Assembly: GCA_964488025.1 (NCBI GenBank)
Contig: CAZATJ010000001.1
Span: 62,001-126,000, forward strand
DNA from: UBA1568 sp964488025
GTDB lineage: Bacteria; Patescibacteriota; Minisyncoccia; Moranbacterales; UBA1568
Length of the DNA: 64,000 nt
Direction of reading: 5' to 3'
The notes beneath the pieces are model-generated. The model ran no database searches. It saw only the letters and a list, made by a program, of their open reading frames with translations, and had not been told where the DNA came from. Position numbers and translations under genes: made by a program. Positions 42,470 to 50,718 of this stretch are shown in pieces. The stretch's first letter is position 1; each line of letters starts with the position of its first letter.

Positions 42470-44104
42470 ATGAAAAACTTTTTCACCAGATTCATCGAGA
42501 GTATCGAAAACGCCCCACTCACCTTCGGCTCTTTCATAATGGCATTTTTCGCTCTCATTATCGCCCGCTTGACGGTAGAAAACACCCTGGCCTATTTCGG
42601 CGAACAGTCGTTTTTCTTTCTTTTCTTCGAATTCACTCATACTTTTCTCTTCTTTCTCTGTTCTTTCCTCATCATGCTCCCCCTGGTCCGCTTCGCCGGA
42701 GCCAGTAATTTGAAAAAGGCTGCCAATATCCTCCTTTTTGGCTTTCTCATCATCCTCACCCCGCCCATCATCGACCGATGGATTATGGGGGCTGGCAACT
42801 ATTGGAGTTTCTACGAATTCGACGGACTCATCGGGCTCTTTCAACGTTTCTTCACTCTCTTTGGTGATACGCCTGATATCGGCATCACCTATGGTGTGCG
42901 AATCGAGGTCGTGCTTACCACCCTCGCTCTCGGTCTCTATGCCTACTTGAAATCCAAACATATACGAAAGGTATTTCTCGTCGGATTCTTGGCCTATACC
43001 GCGCTCTTCATACTCGGCACCTTCCCCTCCTGGGTCACCTTTCCGGTTCTTGTCTTTCAAAAAGGGCTTCTTGCCATAAACGGTAATGATACCGCCGCTC
43101 TCTTCCTCTCGCCAGAACACATCCTCGGACGCGATCTGACCGATTTTAGAAGCGTCCTCAATTTTAAGATGAGTCTCGTCTATGCCCTGCTGGTAAGCTT
43201 TCTTTCCCTTCTCTTCCTGTTTCGGAAATACCCCGCTTACCTCTTCGCCCTCTCCAAAAACGCTCGTTTTCCGCAGCTCACCTATCACGCCGGATTATTA
43301 TTTCTCGGCATGATCCTGGCTTATTATTTCGCCGAAGGCCATCTCGAATTTGAATTCTTTCACTTCCTCGGCATCCTCGTCCTTCTTATCGCCGTCGAAT
43401 GTGCCTGGCTCGCTTCGGTGGTCGCCAATGATACCTACGATACGGCCATCGACACGATCACCAATCCTCATCGGCCGCTTATTGAAAATACCATTCCACC
43501 AGAAACCTACCGAACCATGGGTATTCTCTTCTTTCTGACATCGCTTTTGTTTGCCGGTATCGTCAGTTTTTCTGCGCTGCTGATTCTCTTATCCTATCAA
43601 GCGCTGGCCTGGCTCTATTCCGCTCCACCGCTCCGTCTCAAAAAATACCCCGTTCTAGCGACTCTCATCGCGGCAGCGGCCGGTATCCTCGTTCTGGTAG
43701 CCGGATTCATGGCCGTAGCTCCCGAATATACTCTCGAAAAACTCCCCCTCCCAATTCTTGTCTCCCTCTTTATCGCTTACCTCCTCGCCCTCCCCATCAA
43801 AGACTTCAAGGATATCGCCGGTGACAAAAAAGATCACATTTACACCATCCCGGTACTTCTGGGAGCAACTCTGGGGAAACAGGTCATCGGCAGTCTCCTC
43901 TTTCTCCTCTTTACCATCAGTCCGCTCGTCCTGCATATGCGATCACTCTTCCTGCCGGCTATCTTCTACGGCGCGCTTGCTTTCTTCGCCCTGCAGAAAG
44001 GCACCGACGACGAAATGTCCTTTTTCGCTTTTCGCAGGCTGCCCGCCATCATTCTTACTATCACCATCTTCTACGGCCTGACCATCGCCCTGTTTCTCTT
44101 CTAA
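42470..44104 (+). CDS. UbiA-family prenyltransferase with extra N-terminal membrane domain
   Basis: 544 residues, almost entirely membrane helices. The C-terminal half (about 260-544) is a UbiA domain: first Asp-rich motif NDTYDTAID (320-328) followed by NPHRPLIENTI, and second motif DFKDIAGDKKD (445-455). Both bind the Mg-diphosphate of a prenyl donor. UbiA proteins are usually near 300 residues; here about 250 residues with six or more helices precede the domain. The acceptor (quinone head, lipid, sugar) is unknown. An isopentenyl phosphate kinase at 54203 hints at an isoprenoid pathway in the cell. Confidence 0.87.
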   Translation: MKNFFTRFIESIENAPLTFGSFIMAFFALIIARLTVENTLAYFGEQSFFFLFFEFTHTFLFFLCSFLIMLPLVRFAGASNLKKAANILLFGFLIILTPPIIDRWIMGAGNYWSFYEFDGLIGLFQRFFTLFGDTPDIGITYGVRIEVVLTTLALGLYAYLKSKHIRKVFLVGFLAYTALFILGTFPSWVTFPVLVFQKGLLAINGNDTAALFLSPEHILGRDLTDFRSVLNFKMSLVYALLVSFLSLLFLFRKYPAYLFALSKNARFPQLTYHAGLLFLGMILAYYFAEGHLEFEFFHFLGILVLLIAVECAWLASVVANDTYDTAIDTITNPHRPLIENTIPPETYRTMGILFFLTSLLFAGIVSFSALLILLSYQALAWLYSAPPLRLKKYPVLATLIAAAAGILVLVAGFMAVAPEYTLEKLPLPILVSLFIAYLLALPIKDFKDIAGDKKDHIYTIPVLLGATLGKQVIGSLLFLLFTISPLVLHMRSLFLPAIFYGALAFFALQKGTDDEMSFFAFRRLPAIILTITIFYGLTIALFLF

Positions 44105-44129
44105 AAACACACTCCTGCTCTCAAAATGA

Positions 44130-44174
44130 AACTATCATCTTTGGACGATCGTCCAAAGATGATAGTTGTTTTTT
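44130..44174. terminator. long perfect palindromic terminator between convergent genes
   Basis: Two perfect 19-base arms meet without a loop at 44130-44167 (AACTATCATCTTTGGACGA and its reverse complement), followed by GTTTTTTT on the plus strand. It closes the prenyltransferase gene and, from the other side, ksgA. Confidence 0.88.
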
Positions 44175-44193
44175 TGGCCTTTTTCTGCTGTTA

Positions 44194-44988
44194 CTAGAGA
44201 ACCTTTGACAGATTTCCCCAATCTTCGATCGACAATGCTTGGGCTCGAATATCTGTTCGCAGACCAAACATTTGCAATGCCTTTTCCACTGTTTCCCGGG
44301 GCAGCACCAAACTGGTCGCAAGATTATTGGCAAGCGTCTTGCGCCGTGCGGCAAAGCCGGCACGTACCAAGCGGAAAACTTTCCGGTCATTCTCCGAATC
44401 ATAGCGGCGTTTCGGAACGATATGTACTACCGCGCTATCGACTTTCGGCACCGGTTCAAAAACTTCCTTCGGAACGGACAATTTTTTTTCTACCGTCGCA
44501 TAGTACTGGGCCATCACTGAGAGGAGACTCATACTCCCTGGTCTGGCAGACAAACGCTCGGCTACTTCTTTCTGCACCATAAGTGTCAATGATTGAGGTT
44601 GTGTTTCTAGCGACAAAAGCGTACGGATGATGGGTGCCGTAATATAGTATGGAATATTCGCAATAATTTTATAAGGATGATCAAAAAATCCCGCTTCCTG
44701 CAAAAGCTCTGCGAGATGGGCGTCCAAAATATTCCCCTCGAGGATGGAGACTTTTTTAGAGTCCGTGAACTGACTCTGCAGTCGTGTCGCGAGCTCGTGA
44801 TCGAGTTCAATTGCCAGCAATTTTTCTACCCGAGAAGCCAACTTCATGGTCAGGGCCCCGGTACCAGGCCCGACTTCCAACACCCAGTCATGTGGTGTCA
44901 CCTCGGCCACGGAAAAAATCCCCTCAATGATGGCTTCGTCTTTCAGAAAATTCTGCCCCAGTGATTTTCTTGCGACCACTTTTTTCAT
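44194..44988 (-). CDS. rsmA: 16S rRNA dimethyladenosine transferase
   Basis: Dimethylates two adjacent adenosines near the 3' end of 16S rRNA during 30S maturation (KsgA). 264 residues: SLGQNFLKD, SAM motif LEVGPGTGALT, AIELDHEL, LEGNIL, catalytic NIPYYIT, the QKEVAERLSARPGS region, FEPVPKVDSAVV and the small C-terminal helical domain. Normal length. It lies behind the YabE/RlpA-like gene; in Bacillus yabE, rnmV and ksgA are also clustered. Confidence 0.97.
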   Translation of the reverse strand: MKKVVARKSLGQNFLKDEAIIEGIFSVAEVTPHDWVLEVGPGTGALTMKLASRVEKLLAIELDHELATRLQSQFTDSKKVSILEGNILDAHLAELLQEAGFFDHPYKIIANIPYYITAPIIRTLLSLETQPQSLTLMVQKEVAERLSARPGSMSLLSVMAQYYATVEKKLSVPKEVFEPVPKVDSAVVHIVPKRRYDSENDRKVFRLVRAGFAARRKTLANNLATSLVLPRETVEKALQMFGLRTDIRAQALSIEDWGNLSKVL

Positions 44989-45000
44989 AGATTTTTTTTG

Positions 45001-45034
45001 CTAACGAAGCTAGTGAAGCTATAGAAGCTATGAG
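45001..45034. repeat. short direct repeats before rsmA
   Basis: GAAGCTA occurs three times in about 30 bases (45006, 45014, 45024) on the plus strand, in the short spacer before the rsmA start. The spacing of 8-10 bases suggests slippage. Confidence 0.6.
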
Positions 45035-46003
45035 CTAATTTATAATTTCTTCCATTTTCACATTAATCACCCCAGCGCCGACCGAGGCGATCTTCTGAAA
45101 AGCCACTTTGTCGAGATCAATAATCCGTCCTGGCACGAATGGCCCGCGATCATTGATGACCACGATGACGCTTTTTCCATTTTCCAGATTGGTCACTTTA
45201 ACATAACTTCCCTTAGGAAGCCAGGGATTGGCTGCTGCCATCGTTCCGGTCCAGGCATACCACGACGCCCCTCCCGTATGACTTTTCCCGAGTTTCACAT
45301 AGGTTCCCTGGGTGACTATCTCCGACACAGGATCCTTCACCCGCTCCGTGCGGATGAGTTTCCGATTCACTTCCTTGCCATCATACTTGCTCACCCGATA
45401 GACGAACCGCTCAAGCCCCTTTTCTCCTTTCTGAGTTATTACTGTCTTCCGCCATGACAGACTGTCGTCCTCATTGGTTTTCTTTTCGAAAGCGATGGAC
45501 TTCTCCATCATTTCCTCTTCAATCTCCACCCGCGTAACGACAATCACTAGATTGCGCGAAGCGAATATTTCTTTTCCAGGTTCAACGATATCATCCGGAT
45601 CGAGAATGACCCCCGCTTCCGAAAGTGCCTCGCCGACGGATGTTGCCAGAACAGAAACTGTTCTTTCTGCTCCATCCGCCCGTACGACGATATCGTGCGT
45701 CCTCCCCACAAAAATGCTCATTCCGGGAACCAGCGTGGTTTCCGGCGGTGGAAAAGAATATTCTTTCTCACGCAATGAGAGTCCGTGCGTCTCCAAAAAT
45801 TCACCCACCGTTTTTTCCGGAACATTCCGAAAGGAAAGCCACAGCCCATTATCGGAAAGGAAAATTTCCTTCGGCACGCCAGTAAAATGATCTGGTTTCG
45901 GCCACAAGAAAAAGACACTCCCACCGACAAAGGCGAGAGAAAGGATAAGAAGAAAAGGAAAGAACCTCTTCAGTTTCATTTTTATTATCCGTTTGCTCCG
46001 CAT
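45035..46003 (-). CDS. YabE-like wall protein with RlpA-type barrel
   Basis: 322 residues. Membrane anchor at about 14-33, then ubiquitin-like DUF348 repeats (IFLSDNGLWLSFRNVPEKTV; DIVVRADGAERTVSVLATSVGEALSEAG), a G5 domain (MEKSIAFEKKTNEDDSL, with TQKGEKGLERFVYRV), and a C-terminal double-psi beta-barrel (GGASWYAWTG, NPWLPKGSYVKVTNLENGKS, VVINDRGPFVPGRIIDLDKVAF). The last domain is RlpA/Rpf-like and acts on peptidoglycan in relatives. The first ATG is used because AAGGA lies 11 bases upstream, overlapping the comM stop. Confidence 0.9.
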   Translation of the reverse strand: MRSKRIIKMKLKRFFPFLLILSLAFVGGSVFFLWPKPDHFTGVPKEIFLSDNGLWLSFRNVPEKTVGEFLETHGLSLREKEYSFPPPETTLVPGMSIFVGRTHDIVVRADGAERTVSVLATSVGEALSEAGVILDPDDIVEPGKEIFASRNLVIVVTRVEIEEEMMEKSIAFEKKTNEDDSLSWRKTVITQKGEKGLERFVYRVSKYDGKEVNRKLIRTERVKDPVSEIVTQGTYVKLGKSHTGGASWYAWTGTMAAANPWLPKGSYVKVTNLENGKSVIVVINDRGPFVPGRIIDLDKVAFQKIASVGAGVINVKMEEIIN

Positions 46004-46008
46004 GATGG

Positions 46009-47529
46009 CTATTCCTTAAAACGATACTGGAGCGCCTCGGCGATGTGCGGCAGAGCTATCTGTTCCGACTCCTCAAGATCAGCAATCGTGCGCGCTACCT
46101 TGAGCACCCGCATGTACCCGCGAGCCGAAAGTTTGAGCCGATTCACCGCATCACGCAAGACGTTCCGCGACACTTCGTCAAGAACACATACTTCCTTGAC
46201 TGTTTGACTGGTCATCTCGGCATTGGTTCGAAATATTTTTTCCGAAAAACGTTTCTTCTGAAATTCACGTGCCCGTTCGACTCTCTTACGAATATCGATG
46301 CTCCTCTCGCCATGTTGGCCATCCTCATCAAGCTTCTCTATTTTCAATCGCGGCACCTCGACATGAAGGTCGATACGATCCATAATCGGTCCAGATATTT
46401 TCAGCCGGTAACGATTGGCCTGGGCCGGAGCGCAGGCACATACCCGTTCCGGATCTCCGGCATACCCACAGGGACACGGATTCATGGCCGCAACAAGCAT
46501 AAAGCGGGCCGGAAAACGAAGTGAGCCTTTGGCTCGGGACACCGTTACCTCGCCATCCTCGAGCGGTTGGCGCAAATTTTCAAGTACCGTCCGTGAAAAC
46601 TCGGCAAACTCATCAAGAAACAACACTCCCCGATGAGCCAGGCTGATTTCCCCGGGCTTCGGATATGTACCGCCACCGACCAGCGACACCGAACTGGCCG
46701 TATGGTGTGGAGCCCGAAAAGGGCGCTTCGATACTAAAGCATCGCCACGAGCCAGTTTCCCCGCGACTGAAAAAATCTTGGTCACCTCAAGGCTCTCATC
46801 AAAATCAAGCCTCGGAAGAATCGTTGGGAGCGTCTTGGCCAACAGCGTCTTCCCACTTCCGGGTGGTCCGACAAAAAGCACATTATGTCCCCCGGCGGCG
46901 GCAATTTCCAGTGCCCGTTTGGCATGCTCCTGCCCGCGGACATGCGCCATATCGGATTCAGCATCCTCTTCTCTTAATTCCTCCTCCGGTCGTATATAGG
47001 GCGCAATAATTGTCTCCCTCCGCAAATGCTTGATGAGGTCGAAAAGATTCTTCACCGGAATAACGTTGATACCAGAAACCAGTGATGCCTCCTTGGCATT
47101 CTCTTCCGGAACATACACTTCTTCAAAACCGTTTTCTCTGGCAAAAAGAGCGATTGGCAACACGCCATGGATTCGCCGCACCATACCGTCGAGAGCCAGT
47201 TCTCCGACGAAGAGCCGCTGATTATGATTGAATGTTATCTGTTCGGTGGCCAAAAGGAATCCGAGCGCCATGGGCAAATCATAGATCGGTGTATTCTTGG
47301 GCAGATCAGCGGGAGCTAAATTAACCGTGATACGACCGCTCTGATGGGGCGGCTTGAAGCCGCTATTTTTCAGAGCAGCACTGACCCGATCGCGAGATTC
47401 CTTGATAGCCGTATCAGGCAGACCGACCAAAGTAAAATTATGCAGTCCCTGAGGAAGGACATCTACCTCCACCTCGACCAGAACACTCTCCAAACCAAGG
47501 GTTGCCGCAGAATAGACTTTTGCTGACAT
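46009..47529 (-). CDS. comM: YifB/ComM-type AAA+ ATPase (Mg-chelatase-like)
   Basis: 506 residues: N-terminal Lon-like domain (GLHNFTLVGLPDTAIKESRDRV), AAA+ core with Walker A GPPGSGKTLLAK and Walker B GVLFLDEFAEF, a zinc-type cysteine cluster (NPCPCGYAGDPERVCAC), and the C-terminal SARGYMRVLKVARTIADLE region. ComM is a branch-migration helicase that helps integrate incoming DNA during natural transformation. Its presence is consistent with DNA uptake, perhaps with the secretion-like apparatus (inference). Confidence 0.95.
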   Translation of the reverse strand: MSAKVYSAATLGLESVLVEVEVDVLPQGLHNFTLVGLPDTAIKESRDRVSAALKNSGFKPPHQSGRITVNLAPADLPKNTPIYDLPMALGFLLATEQITFNHNQRLFVGELALDGMVRRIHGVLPIALFARENGFEEVYVPEENAKEASLVSGINVIPVKNLFDLIKHLRRETIIAPYIRPEEELREEDAESDMAHVRGQEHAKRALEIAAAGGHNVLFVGPPGSGKTLLAKTLPTILPRLDFDESLEVTKIFSVAGKLARGDALVSKRPFRAPHHTASSVSLVGGGTYPKPGEISLAHRGVLFLDEFAEFSRTVLENLRQPLEDGEVTVSRAKGSLRFPARFMLVAAMNPCPCGYAGDPERVCACAPAQANRYRLKISGPIMDRIDLHVEVPRLKIEKLDEDGQHGERSIDIRKRVERAREFQKKRFSEKIFRTNAEMTSQTVKEVCVLDEVSRNVLRDAVNRLKLSARGYMRVLKVARTIADLEESEQIALPHIAEALQYRFKE

Positions 47530-47553
47530 AAAACCGCTCCTTAGAGGACGATA

Positions 47554-47958
47554 TTACTCTTTTCGATATACTTTTCTCCACAATAAAAATACCACACTTG
47601 CCGAGAGAACGATATCTGCTGCGTTAAAGAGCGGGAAATACGGCAACGTCAAGTAATCGAAAACACACCCATGCCACAGGCGCTCTATCAGATTGCTTCC
47701 GCCAGCCGCTATGATCAAAAGCCACAGCAGAGAAAACGGTTCTTTTTCCACTTTCTGCCAAACAAGAAAAAAAAGTAAGAGCACTCCGACGACAAGCACA
47801 GACAAAATCATCGAGGGCACTGGTATGCCCAGTGGCCCGCCAACATTACAGAGAACATTCCCCGTCAGAGAAATACGAGCCCAATACGCAATTCCTTGGA
47901 ACAAACAAAGAAAAAAGGCCAAAAAAAGAAAGTTTTGGAATATTCTTTTTGGCTGCAT
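47554..47958 (-). CDS. lspA: lipoprotein signal peptidase (signal peptidase II)
   Basis: 134 residues with four membrane helices. Catalytic pair: Asp in HGCVFDYL and Asp in FNAADIVLS. The usual NLIDR reads NLIERL here; GGSN precedes it. Short but within range. It cleaves lipoprotein signals such as LSGC of the solute-binding protein at 19271-20683. Same strand and close behind the DksA-like gene (10 bases). Confidence 0.88.
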   Translation of the reverse strand: MQPKRIFQNFLFLAFFLCLFQGIAYWARISLTGNVLCNVGGPLGIPVPSMILSVLVVGVLLLFFLVWQKVEKEPFSLLWLLIIAAGGSNLIERLWHGCVFDYLTLPYFPLFNAADIVLSASVVFLLWRKVYRKE

Positions 47959-47967
47959 AGAAAAAAA

Positions 47968-48312
47968 TCAAAGGGCAGTCCGGGCAGCAGGATAAGCTTC
48001 CAAACGGTCAAGGGCAATCTCCTTGCCGGTTTCCTCGCAAATGCCGTAGACTCCCTGTTCCATCTTTATCAGAGCATCATTAACATCCTTGAGTTGAGCC
48101 TCTAGATTCTGTTCCAAACCCAAATTATCAACGTATTCTTCGACTTCGGAAGCATTCTCATCCGGATCAGTGCCCATATCTTCGATACGGGTCTCATACC
48201 CTCCCACGGCGCCCGTCGGAGTAGCAAAACGTGACAACTCACTTTCCAGATGATTCTTTTCTGACAGTAATTTTTCCTTCAGTTTTTCGAGTGTCTGAAT
48301 ATCCAATGACAT
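47968..48312 (-). CDS. DksA/TraR-like protein lacking the zinc cysteines
   Basis: 114 residues: a coiled-coil N-terminal helix (LEKLKEKLLSEKNHLESEL), DMGTDPDENASEVEEY, LEQNLEAQLKDVNDALIKMEQGVYGICEETGKEIALDRLEAYPAARTAL. The last part is the DksA/TraR finger, but only one cysteine remains of four, with Glu and Ala in the other positions, so it cannot bind zinc in the normal way. DksA-type proteins insert the coiled coil into the RNA polymerase secondary channel; that role here is inferred. Confidence 0.9.
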   Translation of the reverse strand: MSLDIQTLEKLKEKLLSEKNHLESELSRFATPTGAVGGYETRIEDMGTDPDENASEVEEYVDNLGLEQNLEAQLKDVNDALIKMEQGVYGICEETGKEIALDRLEAYPAARTAL

Positions 48313-48424
48313 ACACCTATCAGTATCAAAAAATTAAATCGTTCATTGTTCCATGAGTATAGCAAAAGAAATGCTTCGCCGTCCAGACTTAAAAAATTTT
48401 GCTCTCTCGCCCCTCCTCCTGACC

Positions 48425-48814
48425 CTAGAAAAAGATATGCTCAAGATGTCGAATAAAGGCCTTTTTGAGATGAGAGTCGTACAGAATAGAAAGGGCATCA
48501 AAATGATATGGTCTCGCCTGACACCGCTCCTCCCTCAGATAACACTGAGCAATCCGTTCCAGTTTACGCAATTTATCTGAAGTGATGTTGGCTTCAGGAA
48601 GTATGCCGCTTTCTTCTGACCCGAGACGACTCTTCACTTCGATAAATACCAATTCTTGGCCTTTTTCAGCCACAATATCGATTTCCCCAAGACGCCGACC
48701 GCGAGCATTACAATAGTTCGTCCGCAGTATCCTGTAACCTTTATCTTTGAGATAGCGGCACCCCAGATCCTCACCGAGAGACCCGAGACCGGAAGCGAGA
48801 TGGAATGTTCCCAT
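48425..48814 (-). CDS. YraN/UPF0102 family protein
   Basis: 129 residues with the PD-(D/E)XK-like nuclease core: GSLGEDLGCRYLKDKGYRILRTNY, GEIDIVAEKGQELVFIEVKSR, and TSDKLRKLERIAQCYL. The acidic residues and lysine of the motif (GEID, FIEVK) are intact. Relatives are thought to act in recombination or repair; the exact role is not established. The ATG at 48812-48814 gives a normal length. Confidence 0.92.
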   Translation of the reverse strand: MGTFHLASGLGSLGEDLGCRYLKDKGYRILRTNYCNARGRRLGEIDIVAEKGQELVFIEVKSRLGSEESGILPEANITSDKLRKLERIAQCYLREERCQARPYHFDALSILYDSHLKKAFIRHLEHIFF

Positions 48815-48838
48815 AGCTCTAACCTACCGGAAAAATCA

Positions 48839-49587
48839 TAAAATGACAACAAAAAAACCCATCTCTGGGAATTCAAATCCTGCCCCAATCCGCTTTATCC
48901 GACCACCCTGATTAAAATAATGTTGGTGTCCGGGCGTACGACGCCCAAATAATAAAATCTTGGCTGTACGCCCGAACGTTGCATGTGCCAACAGATATCT
49001 AGGTTACGTAGCTCCGGGTGAGAAAGCATCGGTAATCCAATTGAAATCTGTGTTTTGTGCAGATGCATTTTCGCAGTAGTCCTAACGTTTCTACTACTTC
49101 TCCCTTCACCGTTCTCTGGCACTTGGCCTTTGCGATATTTATAAAGAACTTGTTTTTCTGTTTCTTTTTGTTTTTCTCTCGAAATACTTTTTTTATTGCG
49201 TATTTCTTGAGGAACTTTTTGTTTTTGTTTTAGTCCCCATGTTAGGATGGGGCGGCTGTGGTACATTGCCACAACTCTTGAACAGTGAAAGAATCCCCTC
49301 TACAATGAAAAACATTGCCATAGGAGACTCTTTCACCGTTCAGATAACGGTTCACCATCCGCCAACTGGCGGTAACGATAAAGGAAGCGGGTTGTCAAAG
49401 AAATCTCAATGTCACAAATCAATTATAGCAGAAAAGTAGCTCTTGGTCAATCGGTACTCATGAAAAAACCCTTAGATAAAACTTTTTTCCCCTTAAAAAA
49501 TATCTTTACTCGAAAAACAGCGGGAAGCTGAATAAAATTAAGTCGATGACTTATTTTTTCATATTAAAAAATCCTTTTCCCAAGCCG
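48839..49587. other. about 750 bases without a convincing gene; several inverted repeats
   Basis: Visible structures: CGGGCGTAC (48931-48939) with GTACGCCCG (48966-48974), competing with GGGCGT-ACG-ACGCCC (48932-48946); CCCCAT/ATGGGG (49235-49252); GTGG/CCAC near 49257-49272; a 16-base stem with two mismatches between 49280-49295 and 49326-49341; CCGCC/GGCGG (49359-49372). On the minus strand CCCA-GAGA-TGGG followed by seven T at 48869-48851 could end a transcript. A 125-codon minus frame (48895-49272) starting at GTG has an unusual Lys/Gln-rich N-terminus and no recognisable family. It could be a structured RNA, a decayed gene, or both. No rRNA, RNase P, tmRNA or SRP RNA signature was found. 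Confidence 0.55.
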
Positions 49588-50643
49588 TTACTTCCGCTTT
49601 TTATCAAGAATCGCCCGCAAAGTATCCTTGCTCGTACCAATGAACCATTCATTATCCCGAAGCGTGAAGTCAAATGAAGTACCCTGTGCCTCATCAATAT
49701 TGACGAAACGAACTGTGTCGGTGTTATAGACTCCGGAACGAAAGACCACTTCACGTGCCACGGTGCTACCAGGAAATAAGAGCGGGCGGAAAAGCAAAGG
49801 GAAGGTTTTTTCCTTTTGAATCAACAACTTTTCCCCAATCGAAGCATCAACCAGCGTCAGCCTAAGACCCAACCTTGCTTTCCCGCCATCATCATACAAA
49901 AAAAGAGAGAACGGCTCCCCAAGGACAGCCACCACCTCTTCCGAAAGCCCAAGATCCATCAAAAAGGCGAATCGGCTAAAAGCAATCGGGTTGTTATTTT
50001 TATCCGTCAGAAAAAATTCAACCGGTTGTGCCATGCGAGCAGCCGCTATTTTAGCGCCCGTCTGATCCAAAAGAATCCTGAAAGATTGAGCCGTGACCGT
50101 TTCGGTGTCGATAGAAAGATAATTTGGAGCGTCAGCAACAAATGGTGGCTGAGGCAAAGGAGTTTCCATCGCTGGCTCCGGAACTGATATGCTTTCACTG
50201 ACAGGTTCCGAAGAAACAACTTTTTCTCCTCTCCATCGCAACAAATACCACGTTCCGAAACCTCCGATACCCAGAAGAAGGATCAGCCCGATAAAAACCA
50301 TCAAGATCTTCTTCTTTGAACCAGTGAAGGATGAAAAAAAACCTTTCAATAGAGCCTTTTTGGTGGATGTCGGGGAAGAGGCCTCTGGTTGGGTTATTTT
50401 TCCTGAAGGAATGCCCGTTTCCGAAAAAGACTGCTCTGGCTCCCGGATACCCTCTTCCGATGTCATACCATTAAGAAAAGGGCTTGTTCTTTGTGGCGGA
50501 CTGTTTTTTTTACTCGGGACATGAGGAAAAAGACTCGCCTTCTCCGTACCTTTCTGATTCATCACGCTCACGGCACTAAGAATATTCCGCGACACCATCT
50601 GTCGCGAGGTTTCTTTTTCTGAAGAATGCGAAAAAAGATTCAT
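49588..50643 (-). CDS. unknown single-pass membrane protein
   Basis: 351 residues. The first 110 are disordered and rich in Ser, Pro, Lys and Glu, and presumably cytoplasmic. One membrane helix (ILMVFIGLILLLGIGGFGTWYLL, about 113-135) leads to an exported domain of about 200 residues after a Pro/Glu linker (EPVSESISVPEPAMETPLPQ). The domain looks beta-rich (PVEFFLTDKNNNPIAFSRFA; FDFTLRDNEWFIGTSKDTLRAIL). No family recognised. Its plan resembles anchored wall or pilus accessory proteins of Patescibacteria (inference only). Confidence 0.78.
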   Translation of the reverse strand: MNLFSHSSEKETSRQMVSRNILSAVSVMNQKGTEKASLFPHVPSKKNSPPQRTSPFLNGMTSEEGIREPEQSFSETGIPSGKITQPEASSPTSTKKALLKGFFSSFTGSKKKILMVFIGLILLLGIGGFGTWYLLRWRGEKVVSSEPVSESISVPEPAMETPLPQPPFVADAPNYLSIDTETVTAQSFRILLDQTGAKIAAARMAQPVEFFLTDKNNNPIAFSRFAFLMDLGLSEEVVAVLGEPFSLFLYDDGGKARLGLRLTLVDASIGEKLLIQKEKTFPLLFRPLLFPGSTVAREVVFRSGVYNTDTVRFVNIDEAQGTSFDFTLRDNEWFIGTSKDTLRAILDKKRK

Positions 50644-50659
50644 ACAGCTTATACAAAAA

Positions 50660-50682
50660 CACCAGGGAGGCTCATGCCTCCC
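50660..50682 (-). terminator. terminator after pnp
   Basis: GGGAGG and CCTCCC (50665-50682) form the stem; on the minus strand TGGTGTTTTTG follows. Confidence 0.8.
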
Positions 50683-50718
50683 TTAGTATACAAGAAAATT
50701 TCCATCTCCGATAGAGAG

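Noticed and set aside
42437..43288. Minus-strand open frame of 283 codons rich in Glu and Gly
   Set aside because: Antisense to the prenyltransferase gene; its acidic composition is what the antisense of Phe/Leu-rich membrane codons gives.
48866..48900. Possible tRNA T-arm (TTCAAAT flanked by GGGA and CCTG)
   Set aside because: The stem pairs only with wobble and a shifted loop, and no matching 5' half of a tRNA lies upstream.
48895..49272. 125-codon minus-strand frame as a protein gene
   Set aside because: Starts at GTG inside a hairpin, has an extremely Lys/Gln-rich N-terminus and no recognised family; kept only as a possibility within the intergenic entry.
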